A stretch of 64,000 nt of DNA from assembly GCF_015999335.1 (NCBI RefSeq), contig NZ_JAEACP010000011.1, positions 61,038 through 125,037 on the forward strand, written 5' to 3'. The position numbers and the translations under genes are program-made. Source of the DNA: Tabrizicola soli. Lineage in GTDB: Bacteria; Pseudomonadota; Alphaproteobacteria; Rhodobacterales; Rhodobacteraceae. Shown here one piece after another: positions 8,383 through 15,479 of the stretch (the first letter of the stretch is position 1; each line of letters opens with the position of its first letter). A model generated the notes under the pieces. The model had not been told where the DNA came from. It worked only from the letters and a program-made list of their open reading frames with translations, and made no database searches.

Positions 8383-10629
8383 ATGCCGGAACGCAGCGAA
8401 AGCGACAGCCGCAAGCTTCTGCGCCGCCTGCGCGACATGCTGTCCGTGCCGGGCAAGGGCCAGGACCGGCTGGACCGGATCACCCATCTGATCGCCGACA
8501 GCATGAAGACCGAGGTCTGCTCGATCTATCTCTTCCGCGACCCCGAGACGCTGGAGCTTTGCGCGACCCAGGGGCTGCGCAAGGAATCGGTGCACAAGAC
8601 CCGGATGAAGCTTGGCGAGGGGCTGGTCGGCCGGGTGGCGCGGACCGGGCAGCCGGTGAACACCGCCGATGCGCCCGGCGAGAAGGGCTTCCGCTACATG
8701 CCCGAGACCGGCGAGGAGATCTATTCCAGCTTTCTCGGCGTGCCGATCCAGCGCGTCGGCGAAAAGCTGGGCGTGCTGGTGGTGCAGTCGAAGATCGCGC
8801 GCCAGTTCTCGGAAGACGACATCTATGCGCTGGACGTCGTGGCCATGGTGCTGGCCGAGATGAACGAGCTCGGCGCCTTCGTCGGCGACGACGGGGCGAT
8901 GCGGGCGCCGCACAAGCAGCCCGAGGTGTTCCGCGGCTCCTCGGGCCAGGAGGGCGCGGCCGAGGGCCGGGTCTGGCTGCACGAGCCGCGCGTCGTGATC
9001 ACCAACCCCGTGGCCGACGACCCCCTGACCGAGATCGAGCGCATCCGCCATGCGGTCGGGGAGCTGCGGGTCTCGATCGACGACCTCCTGGCCGCCGAGC
9101 AGCTGGACAAGGAGCAGAAGCAGGTCCTCGACGCCTATCGCATGTTCGCCCATTCGCGCGGCTGGCTCAGGCGGATGGAGGAGGACATCATGCGCGGCCT
9201 CTCGGCCGAGGCCGCGGTCGAGAAGGAACAATCCGCCGCCCGCGCCCGGATGGAACAGGTGCCGGACCAGTATCTGCGCGAACGGCTGCAGGACCTGGAC
9301 GACCTGTCGAACCGCCTTCTGCGGATCCTGACCGGCCAGGGCCAGGACACCGGGGCCGAGATGCCGGACAATCCGGTCCTCGTCGCGCGCAACATCGGCC
9401 CGGCCGAGCTGCTGGACTATGGCCGCAAGCTGAAGGGCGTGGTGCTGGACGAGGGCAGCGTCGGCAGCCATGCCGCCGTGGTGGCGCGCGCGCTGGCGAT
9501 CCCCTTGGTGATCAACGCCGGCCGCGTGGTGGCCGAGGCGCTGAACGGCGACCATATCCTCGTCGACGGCGACCAGGGCATCGTGCACCTGCGCCCCGAG
9601 GAAACCATCGCCCGCGCCTTCCGCGACAAGATCGCGATGCAGGCCGAGGCGCAGAAGCGCTATGCCAGCCTGCGCAGCCTGCCCACAACCACGCTCTGCG
9701 GCACGACGATCTCGCTGCACATGAACGCGGGGCTGATGGCGGACCTGCCCAGCCTGGAAAGCTCGGGCGCCGAGGGAGTGGGCCTCTTCCGCACCGAGCT
9801 GCAGTTCCTGATCCGCTCGAAGATGCCGCAGCGGGCCGAGCTGGCCCGGCTCTACGCCCGGGTGATGGATGCGGCCCATGGCAAGCGGGTGGCCTTCCGC
9901 ACGCTCGACATCGGCTCGGACAAGGTCCTGCCCTACATCAAGGCGCCCGAAGAGCCCAATCCCGCAATGGGCTGGCGCGCGCTGCGGGTGGGCCTCGACA
10001 AGCCGGGCGTGCTGCGGATGCAGGTCCAGGCGCTGATCCGGGCGGCGGCGGGGCGGCCCTTGACGGTGATGTTCCCGCTGGTGACCGAGCTGGCCGAGTT
10101 CCAGACCGCCCGCGCCCATGTGATGCGCGAGATCCATCGCGAGAAGTCGCTGGGCCACCCGGTCCCGGACCGGATCGAGATCGGCGCGATGCTGGAAACC
10201 CCCTCGCTGGTCTATGCGCCGCGCGCCTTCTTCGAGCTGACCGATTTCATCAGCGTCGGCGGCAACGACCTGAAGCAGTTCTTCTTCGCCGCCGACCGCG
10301 AGAACGAGCTGGTGCGCCGCCGCTACGACACGCTGAACCTGTCGTTCCTCTCCTTCCTCGAGCAGATCGTCGCCCGCTGCGCCGAGACCGGCACGCATCT
10401 TTCCTTCTGCGGCGAGGATGCCGGCCGCCCGGTCGAGGCGCTGGCCCTGGTTGCGATCGGCTTCCGCACGCTCTCGATGCGCCCGGCCTCGGTCGGGCCG
10501 GTCAAGGCGCTATTGCGCCGGGTGAACCTGGAAGGCGCGCGGGCGGTGATCGAACGCGCCCGGATCGAGGGGGCCGAAACCGTGCGGCCGGCGCTGATGG
10601 ACTGGCTCGCCACGCAGGGGCCGGTCTGA
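8383..10629 (+). CDS. ptsP: PEP-protein phosphotransferase of the nitrogen PTS (enzyme I-Ntr)
   Basis: Transfers phosphate from phosphoenolpyruvate to NPr/HPr in the regulatory, non-transporting PTSNtr. 748 residues: an N-terminal GAF domain (about 20-165), the EI N-terminal domain, the phospho-His domain with GSVGSHAAVVARALAIP (His363), and a C-terminal PEP-binding TIM barrel with GVGLFRTELQF, GGNDLKQFF and the catalytic Cys in HLSFCGEDAGRP. A GGGAC ribosome-binding site precedes ATG 8383. Its stop codon abuts, without overlap, the stop of the convergent HprK-like kinase gene, so the two 3' ends must transcribe into each other. Confidence 0.96.
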   Translation: MPERSESDSRKLLRRLRDMLSVPGKGQDRLDRITHLIADSMKTEVCSIYLFRDPETLELCATQGLRKESVHKTRMKLGEGLVGRVARTGQPVNTADAPGEKGFRYMPETGEEIYSSFLGVPIQRVGEKLGVLVVQSKIARQFSEDDIYALDVVAMVLAEMNELGAFVGDDGAMRAPHKQPEVFRGSSGQEGAAEGRVWLHEPRVVITNPVADDPLTEIERIRHAVGELRVSIDDLLAAEQLDKEQKQVLDAYRMFAHSRGWLRRMEEDIMRGLSAEAAVEKEQSAARARMEQVPDQYLRERLQDLDDLSNRLLRILTGQGQDTGAEMPDNPVLVARNIGPAELLDYGRKLKGVVLDEGSVGSHAAVVARALAIPLVINAGRVVAEALNGDHILVDGDQGIVHLRPEETIARAFRDKIAMQAEAQKRYASLRSLPTTTLCGTTISLHMNAGLMADLPSLESSGAEGVGLFRTELQFLIRSKMPQRAELARLYARVMDAAHGKRVAFRTLDIGSDKVLPYIKAPEEPNPAMGWRALRVGLDKPGVLRMQVQALIRAAAGRPLTVMFPLVTELAEFQTARAHVMREIHREKSLGHPVPDRIEIGAMLETPSLVYAPRAFFELTDFISVGGNDLKQFFFAADRENELVRRRYDTLNLSFLSFLEQIVARCAETGTHLSFCGEDAGRPVEALALVAIGFRTLSMRPASVGPVKALLRRVNLEGARAVIERARIEGAETVRPALMDWLATQGPV

Positions 10630-11820
10630 TCAGGCCAGGAGGCCCTGCCCGGCAAGGCCGTCCAGCAGCCGCCCAAGGTCGGCCCCGAGCGTGGCGGGGT
10701 CGGTGTCGGGAAAGGCCTCGGCCAGCAGGGCCGCGATCTCCTCCGGGCTGGCGGGCTGCGCCAGCAGTTCCCAGATCGCGGCGCCAAGCGGGTCCATCCG
10801 GTGGATCGCCCGCCCCTCGGCATCGGCCAGGTACAGCGTCGTCCCGATCTCGCGCGCGACGGTTCCGGGCCGCTGGACCAGACGCGGGCCGGGCACGGTG
10901 GGCGCGGCGTCGAAGCGGGCCATCCGGAAGATGCGCGGCGGCCCCCCTGCCCCCGGCACCTCCCTCGGCCAGCGGGCGAAGGCATCGGCCAGGCAGGCCA
11001 CCGCATCCTCCAGCCCCGAATAGCGCAGCCGGAACAGCGGCAGGCAGCCCAGCGCCCCGGCCATCTCGGCAAGGATATCGCCGGAGTGGCGGTCGCGGGT
11101 GAAGTTCTGGTGCAACAGCGCGTCCATCGCCGCATCCGCCGGCACCGGCTCGAGCCGCGCCGTCTCCGGCTCCTCCTGCCGGTCGAGGATCACGAAGGCG
11201 CCGACCGGCAGCGTCTCGCCCCGCGCGGGCTGGCCAGGCAGGCGCAGGTATTTGTACTGCCGGTTCTTCGGCCCCGGATTGGCCGCCACCCAGTCGCGGA
11301 AATCCGGGCTGGCGCGCTCGGGCAGCGGCAGGCGCAGGCGCGGCGCGATGCCCATGGACCGGGCCAGCACCGGGCCGCCGCCGGGAAAGGACAGCGGCAG
11401 CACATCGTCGCTGAAGACCGGGTGTCCCCGATGCGCCAGCGCGGCGGAAAGCGTGCTTTTCCCCGCCCGCCGCACATTGGGAAACACCACCAGCCGCCCG
11501 GCCATCGCCACTCCGGCGGCATGAAGGCAGATCACGCCCGCATCCTCGGCCGGCAGCGCCAGCGCCAGCCCCGCCATCGCGTCGCAGGCGGCGTTCAGCG
11601 CATCCATCGGCCGGGAGGGCGCGGGCTCGAGGTGGTTCTCGGTATGGAAGAGGGCCGTTCCCGGCTGCGCGCGGATGGTGAAGAACGGCGGCACCTCGGG
11701 ATCGGCCGCGCGGACGACATGCGGCCAGCCGGGGGCCACCTCGGGCACCAGGTCCAGCACCTGCCCGGCCTCCTCCAGCCGCAGCGGCGCGGCCAGCCCG
11801 TCGAAGAAGATGTCCTGCAT
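10630..11820 (-). CDS. HprK-like kinase domain fused to a PqqD/RRE-like domain
   Basis: 396 residues. Residues about 90-290 resemble the HPr-kinase-related P-loop family: His100 in CLHAAGV, the degenerate Walker A PNVRRAGKSTLS (114-125, the first Gly of the motif replaced by Asn) and FSDDVLPL (136-143). Residues about 312-396 (TTLYLADAEGRAIHRMDPLG, IWELL, then helices) resemble PqqD, the RiPP recognition element that binds precursor leaders. The gene follows a small Tat-signal peptide gene with only a 44-base gap holding a strong hairpin. Known precedent: HprK homologues in lasso-peptide clusters phosphorylate their precursors, and PqqD-like domains dock precursor leaders. Inference: it modifies the neighbouring peptide. 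A true HPr kinase role is less likely given the C-terminal domain. Confidence 0.75.
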   Translation of the reverse strand: MQDIFFDGLAAPLRLEEAGQVLDLVPEVAPGWPHVVRAADPEVPPFFTIRAQPGTALFHTENHLEPAPSRPMDALNAACDAMAGLALALPAEDAGVICLHAAGVAMAGRLVVFPNVRRAGKSTLSAALAHRGHPVFSDDVLPLSFPGGGPVLARSMGIAPRLRLPLPERASPDFRDWVAANPGPKNRQYKYLRLPGQPARGETLPVGAFVILDRQEEPETARLEPVPADAAMDALLHQNFTRDRHSGDILAEMAGALGCLPLFRLRYSGLEDAVACLADAFARWPREVPGAGGPPRIFRMARFDAAPTVPGPRLVQRPGTVAREIGTTLYLADAEGRAIHRMDPLGAAIWELLAQPASPEEIAALLAEAFPDTDPATLGADLGRLLDGLAGQGLLA

Positions 11821-11829
11821 CCGGCCAGA

Positions 11830-11857
11830 TCCCCGGCGCGGTCGCCCGCGCCGGGGA
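11830..11857 (-). terminator. GC-rich hairpin between the peptide gene and the kinase gene (possible attenuator)
   Basis: TCCCCGGCGCGG (11830-11841) and CCGCGCCGGGGA (11846-11857) form a perfect 12-bp stem with loop TCGC. On the minus strand it begins 7 bases after the stop codon of the small exported peptide and ends before the kinase gene. Such a hairpin can partly end transcription or protect the upstream mRNA, giving more peptide than enzyme, a common arrangement for precursor peptides. Confidence 0.65.
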
Positions 11858-11864
11858 AATCACA

Positions 11865-12134
11865 TCAGGGCGTCACTTCGCCGCCGCAGCCCTCGTCGGT
11901 CGGGCCCGAGCAGGTGCTGGGCGAGGTCGGACCCGTCGGCGCGGTCGCCGCCGACTTCACGCTCGGGCTGCTCTTGGGGCTCGGGCCGCTCTTGGGGCTG
12001 GGGCCGCTGGAGCCGGAGCCCGCCTGCGCGACGCTCAGCGTGGTCAGCGCCGGGGCGGCATAGGCCGCGATGGCCAAAGCGCCAAGACGGGCCAGCGCCC
12101 GGCGGCGCGAGGTGGTCTGTCCGTGATCACTCAT
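11865..12134 (-). CDS. Small Tat-signal exported peptide with Ser/Pro/Lys repeats (candidate modified-peptide precursor)
   Basis: 89 residues, no family recognised. Residues 8-38 form a signal peptide with a twin-arginine-type start (TSRRRALARLG), a hydrophobic core and a likely cleavage after SVAQA. The predicted 51-residue mature part has no aromatic residue. It holds three near repeats, SGPSPK, SGPSPK and SSPSVK (43-60), then a Thr/Pro/Ser stretch and two cysteines (75 and 83) near the C-terminus. ATG 12134 has AAGGAT about 8 bases upstream. It is first in a two-gene unit with the HprK-PqqD fusion, and its many Ser/Thr residues would suit a kinase target. A plain hypothetical secreted protein remains possible. 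Confidence 0.7.
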   Translation of the reverse strand: MSDHGQTTSRRRALARLGALAIAAYAAPALTTLSVAQAGSGSSGPSPKSGPSPKSSPSVKSAATAPTGPTSPSTCSGPTDEGCGGEVTP

Positions 12135-12241
12135 CCTTACGATCCTTATATACTGCTGCTGCGGGCCCCATCCGGGCGAAACGCGCCAGCCTCGGGGTCC
12201 GGCAAGACTGCGGAATCGATATGGCGGGGGCCAGTCGCCAA

Positions 12242-12264
12242 AGGTTTAAAATCGCTGCATAAAC
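12242..12264. promoter_or_regulatory. Inverted repeat in the divergent peptide/monooxygenase spacer
   Basis: GGTTTA (12242-12247) and TAAACC (12259-12264) are separated by 11 bases of AT-richer sequence. The 308-base spacer 12135-12442 between divergent genes holds this element, an FNR/CRP-like palindrome, and no convincing gene; an open frame on the minus strand at 12146-12349 lacks coding character. Confidence 0.3.
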
Positions 12265-12362
12265 CGAAGGTATAGACCCGCCGGCGCAGGCTTGGGCGGA
12301 GCTTCGCCGATCCGGTCCAGCGCCCTGACGCGAAACAGTCTGTCCGCAAGGCGCGACAGCAG

Positions 12363-12382
12363 GGTTTGATTCAGGTCAAACC
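12363..12382. promoter_or_regulatory. FNR/CRP-like palindrome upstream of the flavin monooxygenase
   Basis: GGTTTGA (12363-12369) and TCAAACC (12376-12382) are perfect half-sites six bases apart. The core TTGAT-TCAG-GTCAA differs from the FnrL/FNR consensus TTGAT-N4-ATCAA at one base. It is centred about 70 bases before the start codon at 12443, a position suited to activation, and could also serve the divergent peptide-kinase unit. Confidence 0.5.
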
Positions 12383-12442
12383 CAGCCACCCGGAACCCGC
12401 CTAGTCTTTCGCGGTATCCCGTTCTCCAAGTCAGGTACGGTC

Positions 12443-13528
12443 ATGGAATTCGGCCTGTTCTTCTTTGCCAACGACACCTCGGAAGCCGGGCAATCGGGGA
12501 AATACGACCTGATCTTCGACGCCGCCCGCTGGGCGGACGCGAACGGGATGGCCCGGCTCTGGATCCCCGAGCGTCACTTCCACAGTTTCGGCGGCCTCTC
12601 GCCCAACCCTTCGGTCCTCGCCGCCGCGCTGGCTGGCGTCACCCGCCGGATCCAGATCTGCGCCGGCAGCGTCGTCCTGCCGCTGCACGATCCGATTCGC
12701 GTCGCCGAGGAATGGTCCATCGTCGACAATGTCTCGGGCGGGCGCGTCGGCCTCGGCATCGCCAGCGGCTGGGTGCCGAACGATTTCGTCATCTCCGGCC
12801 ACCAGGAAGACTTCGGCAACCGCAAGCAGGTGTTCCGCGACAAGACCGAGATCCTGCGCCGGCTCTGGCGGGGCGAGCCGCACAAGGTCCGCAACCCCTT
12901 GGGCGAGGAGGTCGACCTCCGCATCATGCCGCGCCCGGTGCAGCCAGACCTGCCGATCTGGATCACCGCCGCCGCCAATCCCGAAACTTTCCGCGAGGCC
13001 GGGACCATCGGCGCGCATGTGCTGACCCACCTCCTCGGCCAGACGGTCGAGGATCTGGCCGCCAAGATCGTCCAGTACCGCGAGGCCTGGGACGCGGCCG
13101 GGCACGAGGGACGCGGAACCGTGACGCTGATGCTGCACACCCTGGTCGGGGACGACGACGACGAGGTGCACGACCTCGCCCGCGCGCCGATGATGACCTA
13201 TCTCGGCGCCTCCTTCGACCTTGCCTCCCGGCACCTGGCCTCGGTCCCCTTCCTCAGGGACCCCGGCCGGATCGAGGTGAGCCAGCTCACCCCCGAGCTG
13301 GCCGAAGCCGCGCTGGAGGCCTCGTTCGAGAAGTATTTCTACATGGGCAGCCTGCTTGGCTCATACGACAAATGCCTTGCCACCGTGGACAAGCTGGCGC
13401 AGCTGGACGTGGACGAGGTCGCCTGTCTGGTCGACTTCGGCCTTGCGCCGCAGATCGTGCTGAAGGGGCTGGAAAACCTGAACGTGCTGCGCAAGCTGGC
13501 CAATCCCGAACCCCTGCGCGCCGCCTGA
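12443..13528 (+). CDS. MupA/Atu3671-family FMN-dependent luciferase-like monooxygenase, stand-alone
   Basis: 361 residues of the bacterial luciferase-like TIM-barrel family. MEFGLFFFANDTSE at the start, LWIPERHFHSFGGLSPNPSV, and GGRVGLGIASGWVPNDF are characteristic of the subfamily that usually occurs as a domain or partner in polyketide and non-ribosomal peptide assembly lines. It should use FMNH2 and oxygen to oxidise a carbonyl or peptide-like substrate. No assembly-line gene is in the window. It is divergent from the Tat-peptide and kinase-PqqD genes across a spacer with an FNR-like site, so a role in the same pathway is possible but unproven. Confidence 0.87.
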   Translation: MEFGLFFFANDTSEAGQSGKYDLIFDAARWADANGMARLWIPERHFHSFGGLSPNPSVLAAALAGVTRRIQICAGSVVLPLHDPIRVAEEWSIVDNVSGGRVGLGIASGWVPNDFVISGHQEDFGNRKQVFRDKTEILRRLWRGEPHKVRNPLGEEVDLRIMPRPVQPDLPIWITAAANPETFREAGTIGAHVLTHLLGQTVEDLAAKIVQYREAWDAAGHEGRGTVTLMLHTLVGDDDDEVHDLARAPMMTYLGASFDLASRHLASVPFLRDPGRIEVSQLTPELAEAALEASFEKYFYMGSLLGSYDKCLATVDKLAQLDVDEVACLVDFGLAPQIVLKGLENLNVLRKLANPEPLRAA

Positions 13529-13542
13529 GCGGTCCCGCGGCG

Positions 13543-14295
13543 TCAGGCGCGGACAAGGCGCGGCGGCTCGACCGCGGTCGCGAAGGCCTGCAGGACCGGC
13601 TCCGCCCCATGCTGCGCGGCAAGCCGCAGGAGGGCAAAGCGGATGCGGGCGATCTCGCGGTAATAGTTCAGGAAGGCCACGTTCAGCGCCGCGCCCGAGA
13701 CCGCGCCGAGGACCGGGACCGCCTGTGCAACCAGCTTCGGGCCCAGCGCGGCGGCAAGCCGGGGCGCGACGGCGGCGATCAGGCCCTGCACCGCCTGGCC
13801 GGTCACCGAAAGCCGCGCCGTCAGGAAGCTGGTGTTGACCCCATCGTCGCTGGCCAGCGGTGTTCCGGCGCCGAAGACCCGCAGGCATTCCTCGCGCACA
13901 CCCGGCTCGTCGGGGTCCAGTCCCGCCGCCCGCGCCTCGGCCCGGATCGCGTTCAGAAGGAGTGTGACCGTCACCGGCAACTCGGCCAGCGCCGTGGCGA
14001 TGCCGCCCGCGCCCCCCGCCGCGCCCGAAGCGACGACCGCGACCATCGGCCCGCGTTCCCCCAGCTCGGGCGCACGCGCGGCGATCCCGTAAGCCGCTTC
14101 CAGCGCCTGGGCCGTGGCGCGTTCGATCTGGCCCCGAAACCGGGCGGGCACGAGGTCGAGCTGGCGCTCCAGCCGGCCCCCAAGCCTGTTCACAAGCCGC
14201 ATCACCGGCCCGTTCGCGCGCTGGTAGCGACGGGCAAGCTCGGCGATCTCGGGGGCGGGATCGGCGGCCACGGCGGCGGGAAGGGTCTGGTCCAT
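13543..14295 (-). CDS. EcsC-family protein
   Basis: 250 residues. The glycine/alanine-rich central segment (VASGAAGGAGGIATALAELP) followed by DPDEPGVREECLRVFG and the terminal ALNVAFLNYYREIARIRFALLRL are typical of EcsC proteins, which are membrane-associated and of unknown biochemical role; the family name derives from the third gene of the Bacillus ecs operon. It stands alone, convergent with the flavin monooxygenase (14-base gap) and 38 bases from the end of the GNAT gene that lies upstream of it on the same strand. Confidence 0.85.
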   Translation of the reverse strand: MDQTLPAAVAADPAPEIAELARRYQRANGPVMRLVNRLGGRLERQLDLVPARFRGQIERATAQALEAAYGIAARAPELGERGPMVAVVASGAAGGAGGIATALAELPVTVTLLLNAIRAEARAAGLDPDEPGVREECLRVFGAGTPLASDDGVNTSFLTARLSVTGQAVQGLIAAVAPRLAAALGPKLVAQAVPVLGAVSGAALNVAFLNYYREIARIRFALLRLAAQHGAEPVLQAFATAVEPPRLVRA

Positions 14296-14333
14296 CAGGG
14301 GGATATGGGGGTCCCTGCCCCGCCTGCAAGGCT

Positions 14334-14819
14334 TCAGGTCGCTTTTGCCACTTGGCCGGTCACCCCCTCCCAGGCGCCGTCCTTCAGCGCAAGGCCAAGG
14401 ACCCGGTCGGGGTTCGTCGGCGGCGGCATCTCGACGCCCTCCAGCTTGCGAAAGCCGAAGCGGGCGTAATAGGGCGCGTCGCCGACCAGCATCACCCGCT
14501 CCCAGCCCAGACGGCGGGCCTCGGCCAGGCTTTCGGTGATCAGCAGCGCCCCCAGCCCCTCGCCCTGGTGGGTGGGGTGGACGGCGACGGGGCCGAGGAG
14601 CAGCACGTCATGCTCGCCGATCAGCGCCGGCCAGTAGCGGATCACCGCAACCAGCGCGTTGTCGTCGTCGCGCAGCGTCAGGCAGAGCGGCGCGACCGTG
14701 GGCACCCCGTCGCGCAGCCGATAGGACGAAAGCGCAGTGCGGCCCGGCGCGAAGCAGAGGTCGTAAAGCGCCTCGACCTCCCACCAGTCGTCCTCGGTCT
14801 CTTCCTCAAGCCGGTACAC
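14334..14819 (-). CDS. GNAT-family N-acetyltransferase
   Basis: About 161 residues. The acetyl-CoA-binding motif LGPVAVHPTHQGEGLGALLITESL followed by GWERVMLVGDAPYYARFGFRK is the classic motif A/B of GNAT enzymes of the predicted small-molecule or protein acetyltransferase type. No in-frame ATG exists near the N-terminus. GTG at 14819, beginning YRLEEETEDDWW and preceded by a GGGG run, is the best start, but upstream non-ATG codons are possible. It is divergent from the flavin reductase gene with a short 78-base spacer. The substrate is unknown. Confidence 0.82.
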   Translation of the reverse strand: MYRLEEETEDDWWEVEALYDLCFAPGRTALSSYRLRDGVPTVAPLCLTLRDDDNALVAVIRYWPALIGEHDVLLLGPVAVHPTHQGEGLGALLITESLAEARRLGWERVMLVGDAPYYARFGFRKLEGVEMPPPTNPDRVLGLALKDGAWEGVTGQVAKAT

Positions 14820-14897
14820 GCGTGGCGACCCCCGAATCTGCTTGATGCGCGCCGTAACATGGTCACAAGTCAGGATCAAATCGTGAAAGGCCCGCCC

Positions 14898-15479
14898 ATG
14901 TTCTACCGCCCCGCCGATGGCCACGGCCTGCCGCACAGCCCGTTCTCGGCCATCGTCTCGCCCCGGCCGATCGCCTGGATTTCCACCCGTGCGTCGCAGG
15001 GCGACAACCTCGCCCCCTATTCCTTCTTCAACGCGGTGGGCTACACCCCGCCGAAGGTCATGTTCTCGGGCGACCCGCGCGACACGGTGGCCAATGTGCG
15101 GGAAAGCGGGGTCTTTGCCGTGAACATCGTCGAGGCGGCGGCGCTGGAGGTGATGAACGCGACCTCGGCCCGTTTCCCGCGCGGGATCGACGAATTCTTG
15201 GCGGCCGGCGTGCCCAAGGCGGAATGTCTTCAGATCGACTGCCCCAGGGTGGACGGCGCCCCCGCCACGCTGGAATGCCGGGTGATCCGGATCCTCGACC
15301 TGCCGGGCGACGACCATATGGTCATCGGCGAGGTGGTGGGCATCCACCTGCGCGACGACTGCCTGGTGGACGGCCGGTTCGACGTGACGCGCTACCAGCC
15401 CGCCGCGCGGCTGGGCTATCACGACTACACCTTCGTGCGCGACGTCGTGGAGCTGCGCCGCCCGAAAGAGCCGCGCTGA
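14898..15479 (+). CDS. Flavin reductase-like (FMN-binding split-barrel) protein
   Basis: 193 residues. SPFSAIVSPRPIAWISTRA, LAPYSFFNAVGYTPPKVMFS and the later GEVVGIHLRDDCLVDGRFD are conserved in the flavin reductase/DIM6-NTAB family that binds FMN and reduces it, or acts as an FMN oxidoreductase. A GAAAGG ribosome-binding site precedes ATG 14898 (MFYRPADGHG). The gene end overlaps the 3' end of the convergent LysR gene by 55 bases. It could supply reduced flavin to a monooxygenase such as the one at 12443, but nothing links them beyond distance. Confidence 0.87.
   Translation: MFYRPADGHGLPHSPFSAIVSPRPIAWISTRASQGDNLAPYSFFNAVGYTPPKVMFSGDPRDTVANVRESGVFAVNIVEAAALEVMNATSARFPRGIDEFLAAGVPKAECLQIDCPRVDGAPATLECRVIRILDLPGDDHMVIGEVVGIHLRDDCLVDGRFDVTRYQPAARLGYHDYTFVRDVVELRRPKEPR

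Noticed and set aside
8257..10398. 713-codon open frame on the minus strand
   Set aside because: Antisense to ptsP, with composition of a codon-position shadow and no recognisable domain.
11865..12134. Small peptide as a repeat-rich non-coding artefact
   Set aside because: It has a complete Tat-type signal peptide, a ribosome-binding site and a well-placed downstream hairpin, so coding is more likely.
12146..12349. 67-codon minus-strand frame upstream of the peptide gene
   Set aside because: It has no ribosome-binding site, an unstructured composition, and covers the expected promoter region.
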